Below, piece after piece: positions 1 through 8,274 of a stretch of 64,000 nt of DNA. Position 1 is the stretch's first letter; each line of letters begins with the position of its first letter. Location of the stretch: positions 1,054,001 through 1,118,000 of the forward strand of contig NZ_CP060298.1 of assembly GCF_014303395.1 (NCBI RefSeq), given 5' to 3'. Made by a program: the position numbers and the translations under genes. This DNA is from Nakamurella sp. PAMC28650 (GTDB taxonomy: Bacteria; Actinomycetota; Actinomycetes; Mycobacteriales; Nakamurellaceae). The notes under the pieces were generated by a model that made no database searches, had not been told where the DNA came from, and was given only the letters and a program-made list of their open reading frames with translations.

Positions 1-689
1 TCAAGGCGGTCGTAGAGGCGTGGTACGGGGGTGACCAGGCTGGTGTAGCACAGGCGGAAGTACTGCTGGGCAGGGTGAACCCGGCCGGACGGTTGCCGTT
101 CACCTGGCCGACCACCCTGGACCAGGAGGTCGCGCACCAAGCGGCTCACCCAGAGCGGACATCCAACGGCGTCGATACCACCGGCGCCGTCTGCGGGCCT
201 CGAGGCGGCGGTCCCCACGCCTCCAGTGTGTGTAAGACGACGTACTCCGAAGGCATCGACGTGGGCTATCGATTCTACGACTCAGCGAACGAGACGCCGC
301 TGTTCCCGTTCGGCTACGGCCTGTCCTACACGTCGTTCTCGTACTCCGACCTCGACGTCTCAAGGGCCGCAGCCGACGGCGGGCTCAGAGCAAGCTTCAA
401 GGTGACCAACACCGGCTCGGTCGCCGGGGATGCGGTGCCGCAGGTCTACCTCGGCGCGCCCAGCACAGTGCCGGCAGGTGTCCAGTTCGCGCCGAAAGCT
501 CTCGCCGGGTATGACCGGGTCCACCTCGCCGCCGGTGCCTCGACGTGGGTCACCATCGGCGTGCCGGTGCGCCAGCTGCAGTACTGGTCTGACGTCTCGG
601 GCTGGACCAAGGCCCTGGGCACCCGGAAACTGGTCGTGGGCGGCAACGAGCACGACACCGCACTGACCACGAGCATCACCGTGAAGTAG
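1..689 (+). CDS. Glycoside hydrolase family 3 beta-glucosidase, C-terminal part
   Basis: The reading frame is open from position 3, so the gene begins left of the window. The visible ~228 residues match the end of GH3 beta-glucosidases, which release glucose or xylose from oligosaccharides. They contain the end of the (alpha/beta)6 sandwich domain (NPAGRLPFTW), the conserved block YSEGIDVGYRFYD followed by PLFPFGYGLSYTSFSYS, and a fibronectin type III-like domain (from about SFKVTNTGSVAGDAV to VVGGNEHD). The segment between QEVAHQ and TYSEG is unusually long, with two Cys and a Gly-rich stretch, compared with the short linker usual here. A gene caller would use the GTG at 75 only because the true start is outside. 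A strong terminator follows 14 bases after the stop. Localisation cannot be judged without the N terminus. Confidence 0.85.
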   Translation, partial: KAVVEAWYGGDQAGVAQAEVLLGRVNPAGRLPFTWPTTLDQEVAHQAAHPERTSNGVDTTGAVCGPRGGGPHASSVCKTTYSEGIDVGYRFYDSANETPLFPFGYGLSYTSFSYSDLDVSRAAADGGLRASFKVTNTGSVAGDAVPQVYLGAPSTVPAGVQFAPKALAGYDRVHLAAGASTWVTIGVPVRQLQYWSDVSGWTKALGTRKLVVGGNEHDTALTTSITVK

Positions 690-702
690 AAGCCATCCCC
701 AC

Positions 703-739
703 AACGGCCCCTGCGCACACCCGTGCACAGGGGCCGTTT
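703..739 (+). terminator. Rho-independent terminator after the GH3 gene
   Basis: Perfect 11-bp stem AACGGCCCCTG / CAGGGGCCGTT with a 14-base loop, ending in TTT, directly downstream of the glycosidase stop codon. Confidence 0.8.
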
Positions 740-989
740 CACGTGTGCTGCGCACACCCCGGCCGAAAATCTCCGACGAAGACGTACAGCGTCGACGCTT
801 TGCAGGCGTTCCACGAGCACTACCTTGGCCTCGTCCGCTCGCAGGCCGGACCCCGCGCACGCCGTCGTCTTCGAAACGAAGCCGATCGTGTTCGCACTGT
901 CGACGTGACGCAATCGCCGCCACTACGCCGTCCGTTGATTGATCGATGACCGGGCAGCGGTTCCACGGTTCGTCGGCAGGGTATCGGCG
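740..989. other. No convincing gene
   Basis: Short open frames occur on both strands but none has a ribosome binding site, a recognisable family or a consistent frame. The stretch may hold the decayed distal end of the neighbouring TfoX remnant. Confidence 0.4.
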
Positions 990-1311
990 GGCTCGTGAGT
1001 GCCCGGGCTTGCGCTGAGCGAGGTTGCGGGTGGCGGCGGCGAGCCAGTCCGCGAGGGCCGGGTCTTTGCGCAGCCCGGTCGCCTCACCGAAAGCCATCCC
1101 TCGCCCATCGAGCGACCTGTTCCCATCTGCGCACGGGATACGTGAGGCTTTGCGAGCAAGTTGGCATCTTCGGCTGAATCGATGCGAACGGCAGACTGCC
1201 ATCTTTGTGCACGACCACTGCCATGGCGCCGTCGACCATCAGAGCCAGCACACCGAACATGCGCACTTCTCGTAGTTGCTGAGCCGGCAACATCGCCCTG
1301 ATCCGGTCCAT
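990..1311 (-). pseudogene. TfoX N-terminal domain protein, frameshifted remnant
   Basis: Three reading frames in succession together rebuild one TfoX_N-type protein. From the ATG at 1311 the first frame gives MDRIRAMLPAQQLREVRMFG and, further on, MVDGAMAVVVHKDGSL. The next frame gives AVRIDSAEDANLLAKPHVSR and MGTGRSMGEGWLSV. The third gives GLRKDPALADWLAAATRNLA. Order and spacing are those of small TfoX-like proteins of actinobacteria (about 110 residues). Two frameshifts mean that no functional product is expected. TfoX-like proteins are related to the Sxy/TfoX competence regulator N domain, but the role of the short actinobacterial forms is not established. Confidence 0.6.
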
Positions 1312-1633
1312 CAACTCCAGGGGCGAGTCGCGTCTCGGCGGCCATGAAAAATTGCCCGTAGGTGGCCACGAAACTGCCCACCCTTGTTCCCGACACCCCC
1401 CGGTTTGCCCGGTGCTTTCGCTCCCCTTCGACGGTCAGCTGATCCTGTTGCGCTTGGGCTTAAGCGTCGGCGTGTTTGCGTTGTTGCTGCTCGGCCTCTT
1501 CGGCCGCTGATTCGACGGCCAGCCGTTGGGGGTGGGCCGCATCCGTGGCCGCATCGGCACGAGGGTGACCGTCTTCTGTGCCTTCTGGAGCTTCTTTGTC
1601 CCTCCTGGCCGCGGCTGCGGGCAGATGCGCCGG
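1312..1633. other. No convincing gene
   Basis: Reading frames overlap in several phases. On the minus strand one frame has an Ala/Glu/Gln-rich, coding-like composition (for example ESAAEEAEQQQRKHADA), but it lacks a start with a ribosome binding site and no family is recognised. It could be the remains of a gene downstream of the 1634-1804 ORF. Confidence 0.3.
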
Positions 1634-1804
1634 TCAGGAACCGGTTCCGGTGGTGGCCTTGTGGCGAAGTGCGGCGAGTTTGCGGCGGGTTTCCGGGTCG
1701 GCGGCGTAGGTCTTGGCGTTGGCGATGACCTTCTGGCCTTGCGGGGTGCGGGCCAGGGCGGCCAGGCCGCCGATCCAGCCGAATTTTTTCAGTAGTCCGA
1801 CCAT
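1634..1804 (-). CDS. Small hypothetical protein (56 aa)
   Basis: Begins MVGLLKKFGWIGGLAALAR and ends in a basic, Ala-rich helix (ETRRKLAALRHKA). A purine-rich ribosome binding site (GAAAGGACG) precedes the ATG at 1804 at good spacing, which is why this start is preferred over the longer open frame. The family is not recognised. It has a short hydrophobic N-terminal segment and then charged residues. It lies in the same orientation as csbD (1911-2096) about 100 bases upstream and may be co-transcribed with that stress gene. Confidence 0.55.
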   Translation of the reverse strand: MVGLLKKFGWIGGLAALARTPQGQKVIANAKTYAADPETRRKLAALRHKATTGTGS

Positions 1805-1910
1805 CAGTTTTTCGTCCTTTCGACAGGGCGCGGTTGCGATGGTGGTGGGGCACGGCGGAACACCCCACCGCGGCCCCGCCACCGGTTCGACGGCGGCGTG
1901 ATCGGCCGGG

Positions 1911-2096
1911 TCAGTGGCCCAGTACGTCTTTGGCGGCGTCTTTGACTTTTTCGCCGGTCTGCTTGACGTCGGCGGAGGCCTGGTCGGCCTGGCCTTGGGC
2001 CTGCAGGTCCTCGTTGCCGGTGGCCTTCCCGGTGGTTTCCTTGGCCTTGCCCGCAGCCTGCTCGGCGGCGTTCTTGATCCTGTCTCCCATAGCCAT
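1911..2096 (-). CDS. CsbD family stress-response protein
   Basis: A 61-residue hydrophilic protein with the CsbD family pattern: MGDRIKNAAEQAAGKAKETT, then a middle part with LQAQGQADQA, and an end with KVKDAAKDVLG. CsbD-like proteins are small, charged, probably unstructured or helical proteins of the general stress response; the molecular role is unknown. The start is placed at ATG 2096 because GGAAAGG lies 8 bases upstream. The upstream region contains one copy of the TTTAC-N3-GTAAA palindrome (2177-2189), about 80 bases before the start. The neighbouring TetR regulator probably controls it. Confidence 0.85.
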   Translation of the reverse strand: MAMGDRIKNAAEQAAGKAKETTGKATGNEDLQAQGQADQASADVKQTGEKVKDAAKDVLGH

Positions 2097-2176
2097 GGTG
2101 GTGAACCTTTCCACGTGTCGATGCTCCGCGGGCCGGGTGGCCGGCGGGGAACGCTCCCGGTCGGCCGCCGCCGCCG

Positions 2177-2189
2177 TTTACGTCGTAAA
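2177..2189. promoter_or_regulatory. Palindrome TTTAC-GTC-GTAAA upstream of csbD
   Basis: Perfect 5+5 inverted repeat with a 3-base centre, identical in arms to three further copies at 3089, 3233 and 3267. Probable operator of the TetR protein encoded at 2234-2983 (inferred from position and recurrence). Confidence 0.65.
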
Positions 2190-2233
2190 TGCGATTGTTA
2201 CACGGCCCGAAGGCTTTTGCACCCGTGCGTCGA

Positions 2234-2983
2234 CTAATTTTTCCCGAGAGTTTCCAGGTGCGCGACGAGCAGCCCCAGTGAGCTCTGGAAGACTTCAGCG
2301 GAACGATTCTCCGACAGCAGTGGTTTGAGATGTTGTAACAGCGGGTAGCCGTCGAGGTCGCTGGTCTGGGGTGTGCCGGGGTCGGCGTCATCGACGGGGC
2401 CGATGTCGGCGCCCTGGGCGGAGACCTCCAGTAGGAGGTGGCCGAGAAGGAAGCTGGAGAAGGCCTGGTAGGCGGCGACGGCGGCGCGGTCGGAAAATTC
2501 GCAGTCCCGGAAGTTCTGCAGAAACGATTCCATCCAGCGCAGACTGCGCAGCGGCGGCCGCACCCACGGCGCGGCGGGGGGGCGGGTCGCGATCAACGGG
2601 AACAGCTGCGGGTGGGCCAGCGCGATCCGCCGGATGCCGTGGGCCAGCCGCTGCAGGTAGTCCGCCCAGTCATCCGAGTGCAGGTGGACATCGGGATCTC
2701 CGTAGAGCTCGTCGATGACCACCTCGACGATGCCGTCCAAAAGGGCATCGCGACCTGCGACGTAACGGTAGAGCGCCATGCCCTCCACACCCAGGTAGGC
2801 GCCGAGCTTGCGCATGGTGAGCCCGCGTAGGCCGTCCCGGTCGACCATCGCGATGGCGCCGCCCAGAATGGTGCGGCGGTCCAGGTTGCCCGGGCCGGCG
2901 CCGGCGCCGGGCGCGGCGGTGGGTAGCACCGCGGCGGCGCTGCCCCGGCCGCGGGGGCTGTCCGGATCGATCTTGGTGTTCAC
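2234..2983 (-). CDS. TetR/AcrR family transcriptional regulator
   Basis: A 249-residue regulator. After a Pro/Ala/Gly-rich N-terminal tail (about 35 residues), the helix-turn-helix domain runs from about 36 to 90 (RRTILGGAIAMVD, then LTMRKLGAYLGVEGMALYRY and the typical VAGRDALLDGIVE). The rest is a TetR_C-type ligand and dimerisation domain. Its own promoter region holds a TTTAC-N3-GTAAA palindrome (3089-3101), and further copies sit before csbD and the divergent channel gene, so it probably represses itself and these stress genes. A close paralogue, disrupted by insertion sequences, lies at 9614-13322; both share ATRP, then PW(V/I)(R/Q)PPLRSLRWME, and FSDRAAV in the ligand domain. The ligand is unknown. 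Confidence 0.88.
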   Translation of the reverse strand: MNTKIDPDSPRGRGSAAAVLPTAAPGAGAGPGNLDRRTILGGAIAMVDRDGLRGLTMRKLGAYLGVEGMALYRYVAGRDALLDGIVEVVIDELYGDPDVHLHSDDWADYLQRLAHGIRRIALAHPQLFPLIATRPPAAPWVRPPLRSLRWMESFLQNFRDCEFSDRAAVAAYQAFSSFLLGHLLLEVSAQGADIGPVDDADPGTPQTSDLDGYPLLQHLKPLLSENRSAEVFQSSLGLLVAHLETLGKN

Positions 2984-3088
2984 GACACCTCACTTCTCAT
3001 CTGCAGTTGTCGTCATTGGAGCCTGATGTGCAGAAATCCTCTGCCCGCAGGACGACTGATCTGCGTCGGTGGTTCCGCTACCGATCTA

Positions 3089-3101
3089 TTTACAACGTAA
3101 A
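3089..3101. promoter_or_regulatory. Palindrome TTTAC-AAC-GTAAA upstream of tetR
   Basis: Extends to a 6+6 repeat (ATTTAC / GTAAAT, 3088-3102). It lies about 105 bases before the TetR start and is a candidate autoregulatory operator. Confidence 0.65.
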
Positions 3102-3232
3102 TGCTTGAGCCCCCGATGTACAGGGCACACGACCTTCATACGCCGACGACGCATCGCACGACACCGGTGCCACTCGTCGATCACGCTCAGTAGTCGTTGA
3201 CCACACAGCGCAGGTATTCTCGCAGTTCGCTG

Positions 3233-3245
3233 TTTACCTTGTAAA
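3233..3245. promoter_or_regulatory. Palindrome TTTAC-CTT-GTAAA, first of two before the channel gene
   Basis: Same 5+5 arms as the other three copies. The start of this site is 34 bp from the start of the next one, a little over three helical turns. Confidence 0.65.
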
Positions 3246-3266
3246 TTCCGGGAATGTGTGGTGTCG

Positions 3267-3279
3267 TTTACCCAGTAAA
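3267..3279. promoter_or_regulatory. Palindrome TTTAC-CCA-GTAAA, second of two before the channel gene
   Basis: Extends to 6+6 (GTTTAC / GTAAAC, 3266-3280). It ends 57 bases before the GTG start at 3337, a position suited to blocking transcription. Confidence 0.65.
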
Positions 3280-3336
3280 CGCGAGCCTCCCACCGGGGGT
3301 GCCGCCCACGTTGTCATCCCTGAGGGAGATCCCCCT

Positions 3337-4107
3337 GTGTCCGATTCACTGAAGGCCGGCCTGACGTCGGTCATCACGTTCGTCCCGAAACTGTTGGCGT
3401 TCCTGCTGATCCTGATCATCGGTCTGCTGATCGCCAAGGCCATCGCCAAGGTCGTCGCCAAGATCCTGGAGCGGGTCGGCTTCGACCGGGCGGTGGAGCG
3501 TGGCGGTATCAAGAAGGCGCTGGCCAAGAGCGACTACGACGCCTCGACCATCATCGGCAAGATCATCTACTACGCGTTGGTGCTGTTCGTCCTGCAGCTG
3601 GCGTTCGGGGTGTTCGGTCCGAACCCGATCAGCGACCTGATCTACAAGATCATCGCGTTCATCCCCGCGCTGGTCGTGGCGATCATCATCGTCATCGTGG
3701 CCGCCGCGATCGCTGCCGGTGTGAAGACGTTGATCCAGGGCACCCTCGGCGGATTGTCCTACGGCAAGACCCTGGCCAACATCGCCTCCATCTTCATCCT
3801 GTTCCTGGGTGTCGTCGCCGCGCTGAACCAGATCGGTGTCGCCACGACCGTGACCACTCCGGTGCTGATCACCATCCTGGCGATCATCGGTGGCACCGTC
3901 ATCGTCGGCGCCGGCGGCGGACTGATCAAGCCGATGCAGGCCCGGTGGGAGACCTACCTTTCCAAGGCCGAGGAAGAGGCCCCGAAGATCAAACAGCACG
4001 CCGCGAACGCTCCCAGCGTCAAGGAGCAGGCGCAACAGGCCGCCAACCAGGTCAAGCAGGCAACCAGCGGCGATACGCGTCCGGGATCCAGCGCCGCCCG
4101 CCGCTGA
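3337..4107 (+). CDS. CmpX-like membrane protein with mechanosensitive-channel TM helix repeats
   Basis: A 256-residue integral membrane protein of the family with conserved TM-helix repeats found next to MscS-type channels (CmpX-like). The N terminus reads SDSLKAGLTSVITFVPKLLA and is followed by four or five hydrophobic helices. The second half repeats the pattern (LGGLSYGKTLANIASIFILF). The C-terminal ~50 residues are charged and Gln/Ala-rich, probably cytoplasmic. The GTG at 3337 is chosen because GAGGGAGA lies at correct spacing; the longer frame from 3256 would overlap both operator palindromes. Members lack the MscS pore and beta domains, so the protein is more likely a membrane-stress factor than a proven channel. 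Two TetR-type operator copies precede it. Confidence 0.8.
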   Translation: MSDSLKAGLTSVITFVPKLLAFLLILIIGLLIAKAIAKVVAKILERVGFDRAVERGGIKKALAKSDYDASTIIGKIIYYALVLFVLQLAFGVFGPNPISDLIYKIIAFIPALVVAIIIVIVAAAIAAGVKTLIQGTLGGLSYGKTLANIASIFILFLGVVAALNQIGVATTVTTPVLITILAIIGGTVIVGAGGGLIKPMQARWETYLSKAEEEAPKIKQHAANAPSVKEQAQQAANQVKQATSGDTRPGSSAARR

Positions 4108-4225
4108 CCGCTGCGATCGGTAACCCGTTGCAGCGCAACATTTTCTTGCATCAATTCCCGGTAGTTCACCGGTCGGTTGCCCGGTCGGCGGGTAGCAGCA
4201 ACTCTTGAAGGAAGTAGTCAACGAG

Positions 4226-4924
4226 ATGACCAACGCACAGGGCCCCGAGGCCTACGCAGGCAAGACCGCCGTCGACACCGCCGGCGACAAGATCGGTACC
4301 GTCGAGCAGGTCTACGTCAACGACACCAGCGGTGTCCCGGACTGGGTCACCCTCAAGACCGGCATGTTCGGCAAGGACCGCTTCGCCCCGCTCTACGGTG
4401 CCTCGTTCAACGGTGATGACCTGGTGCTTCCCTACACCAAGGACGTCGTCAAGGACTCCCCGGCGGTGTCTGATACCGATCACCTGGACAACGACGAGTC
4501 CGACGCGCTGTTCCGCTACTACCAGCAGTACCTGGGCGCCGACTCCAGCTACGACCGCGGCACCGAGACCGAATACCAGACCAACCAGGCCGCCGCCGGC
4601 AAGGCAGGTATCCGCAAGTACGTCGTCACCGAGCAGCAGACCGTCAACGTCCCGGTGTCCCACGACGAGGTCCGCGTCATCCGCGAACCCCTGCAGCCGG
4701 GCGACTCCGTCGATGGCGCGACCATCGGCGAGGACGCCATCGAGGTCACCCTGATGGAAGACAAGGTCCACGTCGACAAGGACATCGTCGGCGTCGAGAA
4801 GGTTCGCCTGGCCACCGAACAGGTCACCGATCAGCAGGCCGTCACCGAAGCCGTCCGCAAGGAACAGATCGAGACCACCGGTGTCGACACCACCGACGGC
4901 ACCGTCCCGGCGCCGAAGAAGTAA
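4226..4924 (+). CDS. PRC-barrel and YsnF/DUF2382 domain stress protein
   Basis: A 232-residue soluble protein. Residues ~1-110 form a PRC-barrel (GKTAVDTAGDKIGTVEQVYV, then WVTLKTGMFG and FAPLYGA). The C-terminal half (~130-225) is a YsnF/AvaK-type DUF2382 domain with the hallmark segments RKYVVTEQQTVNVPVSHDEV and VTDQQAVTEAVRKEQI. YsnF-like proteins are induced by general stress in Bacillus; their biochemical role is unknown. ATG 4226 is chosen because AAGGAAG lies upstream. A TTG at 4205 would add seven residues. It lies about 120 bases after the channel gene in the same direction, probably in the same stress regulon. Confidence 0.85.
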   Translation: MTNAQGPEAYAGKTAVDTAGDKIGTVEQVYVNDTSGVPDWVTLKTGMFGKDRFAPLYGASFNGDDLVLPYTKDVVKDSPAVSDTDHLDNDESDALFRYYQQYLGADSSYDRGTETEYQTNQAAAGKAGIRKYVVTEQQTVNVPVSHDEVRVIREPLQPGDSVDGATIGEDAIEVTLMEDKVHVDKDIVGVEKVRLATEQVTDQQAVTEAVRKEQIETTGVDTTDGTVPAPKK

Positions 4925-5131
4925 GTCCCACCCGCGAGATCAGTTCCACCCCTGTCAGTTTCGAGACCCCGGAGGCGGGGGCTCACTGGCTGTCGACCGG
5001 CGCGGGGCGCAGGACAACGTTCCTTGCGCCCCGCGCCACCCGACGACATCCCCCCCACCGCCGGCACACGCACCTGTACGCGGCCGCCGCGGCCCGTGAG
5101 CCCCCTTTTCCCCCTCGTCTGGAGTCCCGCT

Positions 5132-5959
5132 ATGAGCACACCCGTGAACCGACCGCCCGCAGATGACCAAACCGGGGAGCGCTACAACCCCACCGACCGA
5201 GTCGCCGCCGTCGATCAGACGCCCGCGGTGGACCGCTACGCCCCGGCCGCCGACGGCAGCTATGCCGCCACCTCCACCTGGGAAGAGCCCATCGCGGTGC
5301 CCGCCCAAGGAAACCGCGTGTCCGTGCAGGAACCGGTGATCGATGCGCCCGCACGTTCCTACGGTGAGCACGCCGCCGACCTGGGCATCGACCACGATTC
5401 CGTGATCACACGCGAGAAGGAGCAGTTCGGCGGGATGAAGTTCGGGTCCGGATTTTTCGGCTGGGTCGCCGCCGCCGGCATCGCCGTCATCCTCACCAGC
5501 CTGCTGACCGCCGCCGGCGTTGCGCTGTCCTTGACCAGCAAGACCTCGACCGCCGACATCGCCAACCAGGCCGCCGCCGGCACCGGCACCGCCAAGACCG
5601 TCGGTCTGGTCGGGGCGATTCTGCTGCTGGTGGTGCTGTTTGTCGCGTACTACTGCGGCGGGTACGTCGCCGCCCGTATGGCCCGGTTCAACGGCGCCAA
5701 GCAGGGACTGGCCGTCTGGCTGTGGGGCATCGTGTTCGCCGTCGTCATCTTCGTCCTGGTCAAGATCGCCGGCGACAAATACAACATCCTCACCAACCTG
5801 AACCTCCCGCGGATCCCCGTCGGCGAAGGCAACGTCACCACCACCACGATCATCGCGATCGCGGCCATCATCATCGTCACCCTCGGCGCCGCCCTACTCG
5901 GCGGACTGGCCGGTATGCGCTACCACCGCAAGGTCGACAAAGTTGGCCTGACCGTCTGA
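5132..5959 (+). CDS. Membrane protein with long acidic N-terminal domain, stress island
   Basis: A 275-residue protein. Residues 1-100 are hydrophilic and acidic, ending in DSVITREKEQFGGMKFG. Four transmembrane helices follow at roughly 108-133, 158-182, 190-212 and 240-266. The motif YYCGGYVAARMARFNGAKQG between helices 2 and 3 resembles small YrzE-like membrane proteins, so membership of that broad group is possible but not certain. ATG 5132 follows GGAG at 8 bases. The frame is open further upstream, but that part is low-complexity and lacks a binding site. It sits between two YsnF-domain genes, which suggests a role in envelope or osmotic stress. Confidence 0.75.
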   Translation: MSTPVNRPPADDQTGERYNPTDRVAAVDQTPAVDRYAPAADGSYAATSTWEEPIAVPAQGNRVSVQEPVIDAPARSYGEHAADLGIDHDSVITREKEQFGGMKFGSGFFGWVAAAGIAVILTSLLTAAGVALSLTSKTSTADIANQAAAGTGTAKTVGLVGAILLLVVLFVAYYCGGYVAARMARFNGAKQGLAVWLWGIVFAVVIFVLVKIAGDKYNILTNLNLPRIPVGEGNVTTTTIIAIAAIIIVTLGAALLGGLAGMRYHRKVDKVGLTV

Positions 5960-6054
5960 CGCACCCGCCGCGTCCGACCACTGGTGCACCGCTACCTACT
6001 GACGCCGGTCGGCCACCTCCTCTGCTGCACAACATGTTTCAGGAGAAAGAGTCA

Positions 6055-6600
6055 GTGACTACACGCAATACCGTGATCCGCAGCCTGCACGACGTCGGCC
6101 TGGCCGTGTGGTGCGGCGGCGCGCTGATGGGCGCCATCGGTTTGAACGGCACCGCCAACCGCGTCATCGACAGCAAGGACCGCGCCGCGACCGCCTCCGC
6201 CGGCTGGGCCCGGTGGGCTCCGGTGAACGCTATGGCCATCGGGGCGCACGCCATCGGCGGCATCGGGCTGATCGCAGCCAACAAGGGCCGCGTCGCCGGC
6301 CAGGACGGCGTCGCAGCGAACACCATCATCAAAGCCGCCCTCACCGGCGTCGCCTTGGCCAGCACCGCGTTCTCCGGCTGGAAAGGTGCTGTGGTGGCCA
6401 AGGCCGGCCAGTTCCCCGCCGACGGCGCCGTCATCCCCTCCGCCGCCACCCCGCCCGAGGTCGCCACCGCCCAACGGCAGCTCCGGATCGCGCAATGGGT
6501 CACCCCCGCGGTCACCGCGGTGCTGATCGTCCTGGGCGCGGCGCAGGGTGAGCAGCAGCGCCCCACCCAGGTTCTCAAAGGCCTGCTGCACCGCAGCTGA
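6055..6600 (+). CDS. Small hypothetical membrane protein
   Basis: A 181-residue protein starting at GTG 6055, which has AGGAG nine bases upstream. Sequence features are VIRSLHDVGLAVWCGGALMG, an Ala/Gly-rich helix around 60-80 (AIGAHAIGGIGLIAA), another at 90-110, and a C-terminal helix (VTPAVTAVLIVLGAAQG). Three or four membrane segments are likely. The family name is not known to me. It is collinear with the YsnF-type genes on either side and probably belongs to the same stress-induced group. Confidence 0.7.
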   Translation: MTTRNTVIRSLHDVGLAVWCGGALMGAIGLNGTANRVIDSKDRAATASAGWARWAPVNAMAIGAHAIGGIGLIAANKGRVAGQDGVAANTIIKAALTGVALASTAFSGWKGAVVAKAGQFPADGAVIPSAATPPEVATAQRQLRIAQWVTPAVTAVLIVLGAAQGEQQRPTQVLKGLLHRS

Positions 6601-6653
6601 CCCACGCGTGCAGCACCCTCCGACTAATTCCCCGCGCAGTGAAAGACGATGAA

Positions 6654-7115
6654 ATGACTGATCTCCCAGTTGATCCTGCCTTGCGCCTTGCGGCTGATTC
6701 GGTCGCGGTCGGGGTGGGGGAGGACCGCAACTTTTTGGTCCGGTCCGAGGAACAGCTGCGGGTCAGCTCGGTGCGGGTGCCCTCCGGGTCGGCGCGGCTG
6801 GAGAAATTCGTGGTCACCGAAACCCAGACGATCACCGTCGAGGTCAGCCACGAGGAGTACCGGCTCGTCCAGGACCCGATCACCGATCCGGGTCCGGCGC
6901 CGCGGCACCTGAATCGGGGTGGGCAGCTCAACACCGCCCGCTGGCTGTACGTGAACAGGGAAGAAGTGGTCATCACCAAGAAGGTGATGCCCGTGGAACG
7001 GGTCCGCATCGAGGTGTACCCGGTCACCGAACAACGCCAGATCACCGAAGCGGTCCGCCGCGAACACATCGACACCAGCCACCCCGGCGACCCGGATACC
7101 CCCCGGCCCGCCTAG
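6654..7115 (+). CDS. YsnF/DUF2382 domain protein
   Basis: A 153-residue soluble protein consisting mostly of a DUF2382 (YsnF/AvaK) domain: LEKFVVTETQTITVEVSHEE, EEVVITKKVMPVERVRIEVY, and VTEQRQITEAVRREHID. It has no PRC-barrel, unlike the protein at 4226. ATG 6654 is preferred over GTG 6639, although both have weak binding sites. The stop codon TAG is formed at the junction with an IS5 element inserted exactly there. Removing the element leaves TAA at the same codon, so the protein is unaffected. It is the last gene of the stress series before the insertion sequences. Confidence 0.82.
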   Translation: MTDLPVDPALRLAADSVAVGVGEDRNFLVRSEEQLRVSSVRVPSGSARLEKFVVTETQTITVEVSHEEYRLVQDPITDPGPAPRHLNRGGQLNTARWLYVNREEVVITKKVMPVERVRIEVYPVTEQRQITEAVRREHIDTSHPGDPDTPRPA

Positions 7116-7244
7116 AGCGTGTCTGGTAATTCAGCGGAGGTGCAGCACGCTGGCGGCCAGATGGACACCGCCAAGGAATGTCAGGGCGTGTTTGTCATAG
7201 CGGGTGGCGATGCCGCGCCACTGTTTCAGACGGGCGTATCCGCG

Positions 7245-8274
7245 TACTGTGTAGCTGCTTGAGTCAAGTAGTATTTGGCCATGTCAGAGCCAGTGTGTGC
7301 CTACCCGGTCGGTGGTGTCGATTACCCCCGGACCTTTCAGGAGTTGCTGGAGTGGTTCCCGGATGACTCGTCGTGTCTGGCGTATCTGGAGCGTCTGCGG
7401 TGGCCCCAGGGGTTTGTGTGTCCGGTGTGCGGGGCGCCCGGCGGTTGGCGTACGGCGAAGGCGAAATGGATGTGCACCAGGTGTGGCCGGCAGACGTCGG
7501 TGACCGCCGGCACGATCTTCCACCGGCTCCGGACGCCGCTGTCGACGTGGTTCGCGGCGATCTGGTTCATCACCTCGCAGAAGAACGGGATGTCCGCGCA
7601 AGGTCTGCAGCGGGTGCTGGGTTTCGGATCCTACGAAACAGCGTGGGCGTGGCTGCAGAAGCTACGCCGGGCGATGGTCCGCCCCGAGCGGGAGTTGCTC
7701 TCCGGTGTGGTGGAGTTAGATGAAGTGTTCATCGGCAACGAGCCTCGCGGCCGCGCAGGCGGCGTGAAGGACCACACCGCGGCGATGATCGCAGTGGAAT
7801 CGATCCCCGGCCGCAAGCTGGGCAGGGTCCGCATCGAGCTGGCCGAGACAGCCCGATCGGTCAGCATGCTCGGCTTCGCCGACCGCGTCATCGCCAAAGG
7901 ATCAACGGTCAGAACCGATGGCGCCAACTACCTGAAGAAGCTGACCGCGGCCGGCTACGAGCACGTCGCGTTCGTCGGGACCGACAGCGCCGAGCCCGCC
8001 CACATCAACCTCCCCGGCGTCCACATGGTCGCCTCGCTGCTCAAACGCTGGCTGACCGGCACCCTGCATTACGCGGTCTCCCAGGAGCACCTGGCCTACT
8101 ACCTGGACGAATACACATTCCGGTTCAACCGACGCACCTCGAAGAGTCGCGGGCTTTTGTTCTACCGACTGTTGCAGCAGGCCGTGAACACAGACCCACA
8201 CCCGCTCGCTGAACTGCGCAATCCTGTTGCAGCAGTGGACGTCCCGTTCTGAACTTTACTCAAGCAGCTACCCG
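7245..8274 (+). mobile_element. IS1595 family element inside the IS5
   Basis: Inner terminal repeats GTAGCTGCTTGAGT at both ends in inverted orientation. The 9-bp sequence GTATCCGCG is present on both sides (7236-7244 and 8275-8283) as target duplication. The outermost few bases of the two ends are not identical, so exact ends are uncertain by 2-3 bases. Confidence 0.8.
7281..8252 (+). CDS. IS1595 family transposase
   Basis: A 323-residue ISXO2-like DDE transposase that moves this element. It has an N-terminal helix-rich domain, a zinc ribbon (CPVC, then CTRC) at about 45-70, and the DDE core with ELDEVFIGN, then TVRTDGANY and, near the end, HLAYYLDEYTFRFNRR. ATG 7281 is chosen over TTG 7275. 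It appears intact. A distant relative lies at 15397. Confidence 0.88.
   Translation: MSEPVCAYPVGGVDYPRTFQELLEWFPDDSSCLAYLERLRWPQGFVCPVCGAPGGWRTAKAKWMCTRCGRQTSVTAGTIFHRLRTPLSTWFAAIWFITSQKNGMSAQGLQRVLGFGSYETAWAWLQKLRRAMVRPERELLSGVVELDEVFIGNEPRGRAGGVKDHTAAMIAVESIPGRKLGRVRIELAETARSVSMLGFADRVIAKGSTVRTDGANYLKKLTAAGYEHVAFVGTDSAEPAHINLPGVHMVASLLKRWLTGTLHYAVSQEHLAYYLDEYTFRFNRRTSKSRGLLFYRLLQQAVNTDPHPLAELRNPVAAVDVPF

Noticed and set aside
360-1202. A 280-codon minus-strand frame across the glycosidase end
   Set aside because: Mostly antisense to the GH3 gene. Only its distal part, which corresponds to one phase of the TfoX remnant, has real similarity.
3346-4233. A 295-codon minus-strand frame opposite the channel gene
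   Set aside because: Asp/Gly/Gln-rich mirror of a hydrophobic gene, without binding site. The plus-strand gene has operators, binding site and family features.
5722-6600. A long frame starting inside the 5132 gene as one 292-residue protein
   Set aside because: The first 110 codons are an out-of-phase shadow; the GTG at 6055 with AGGAG gives a coherent membrane protein.
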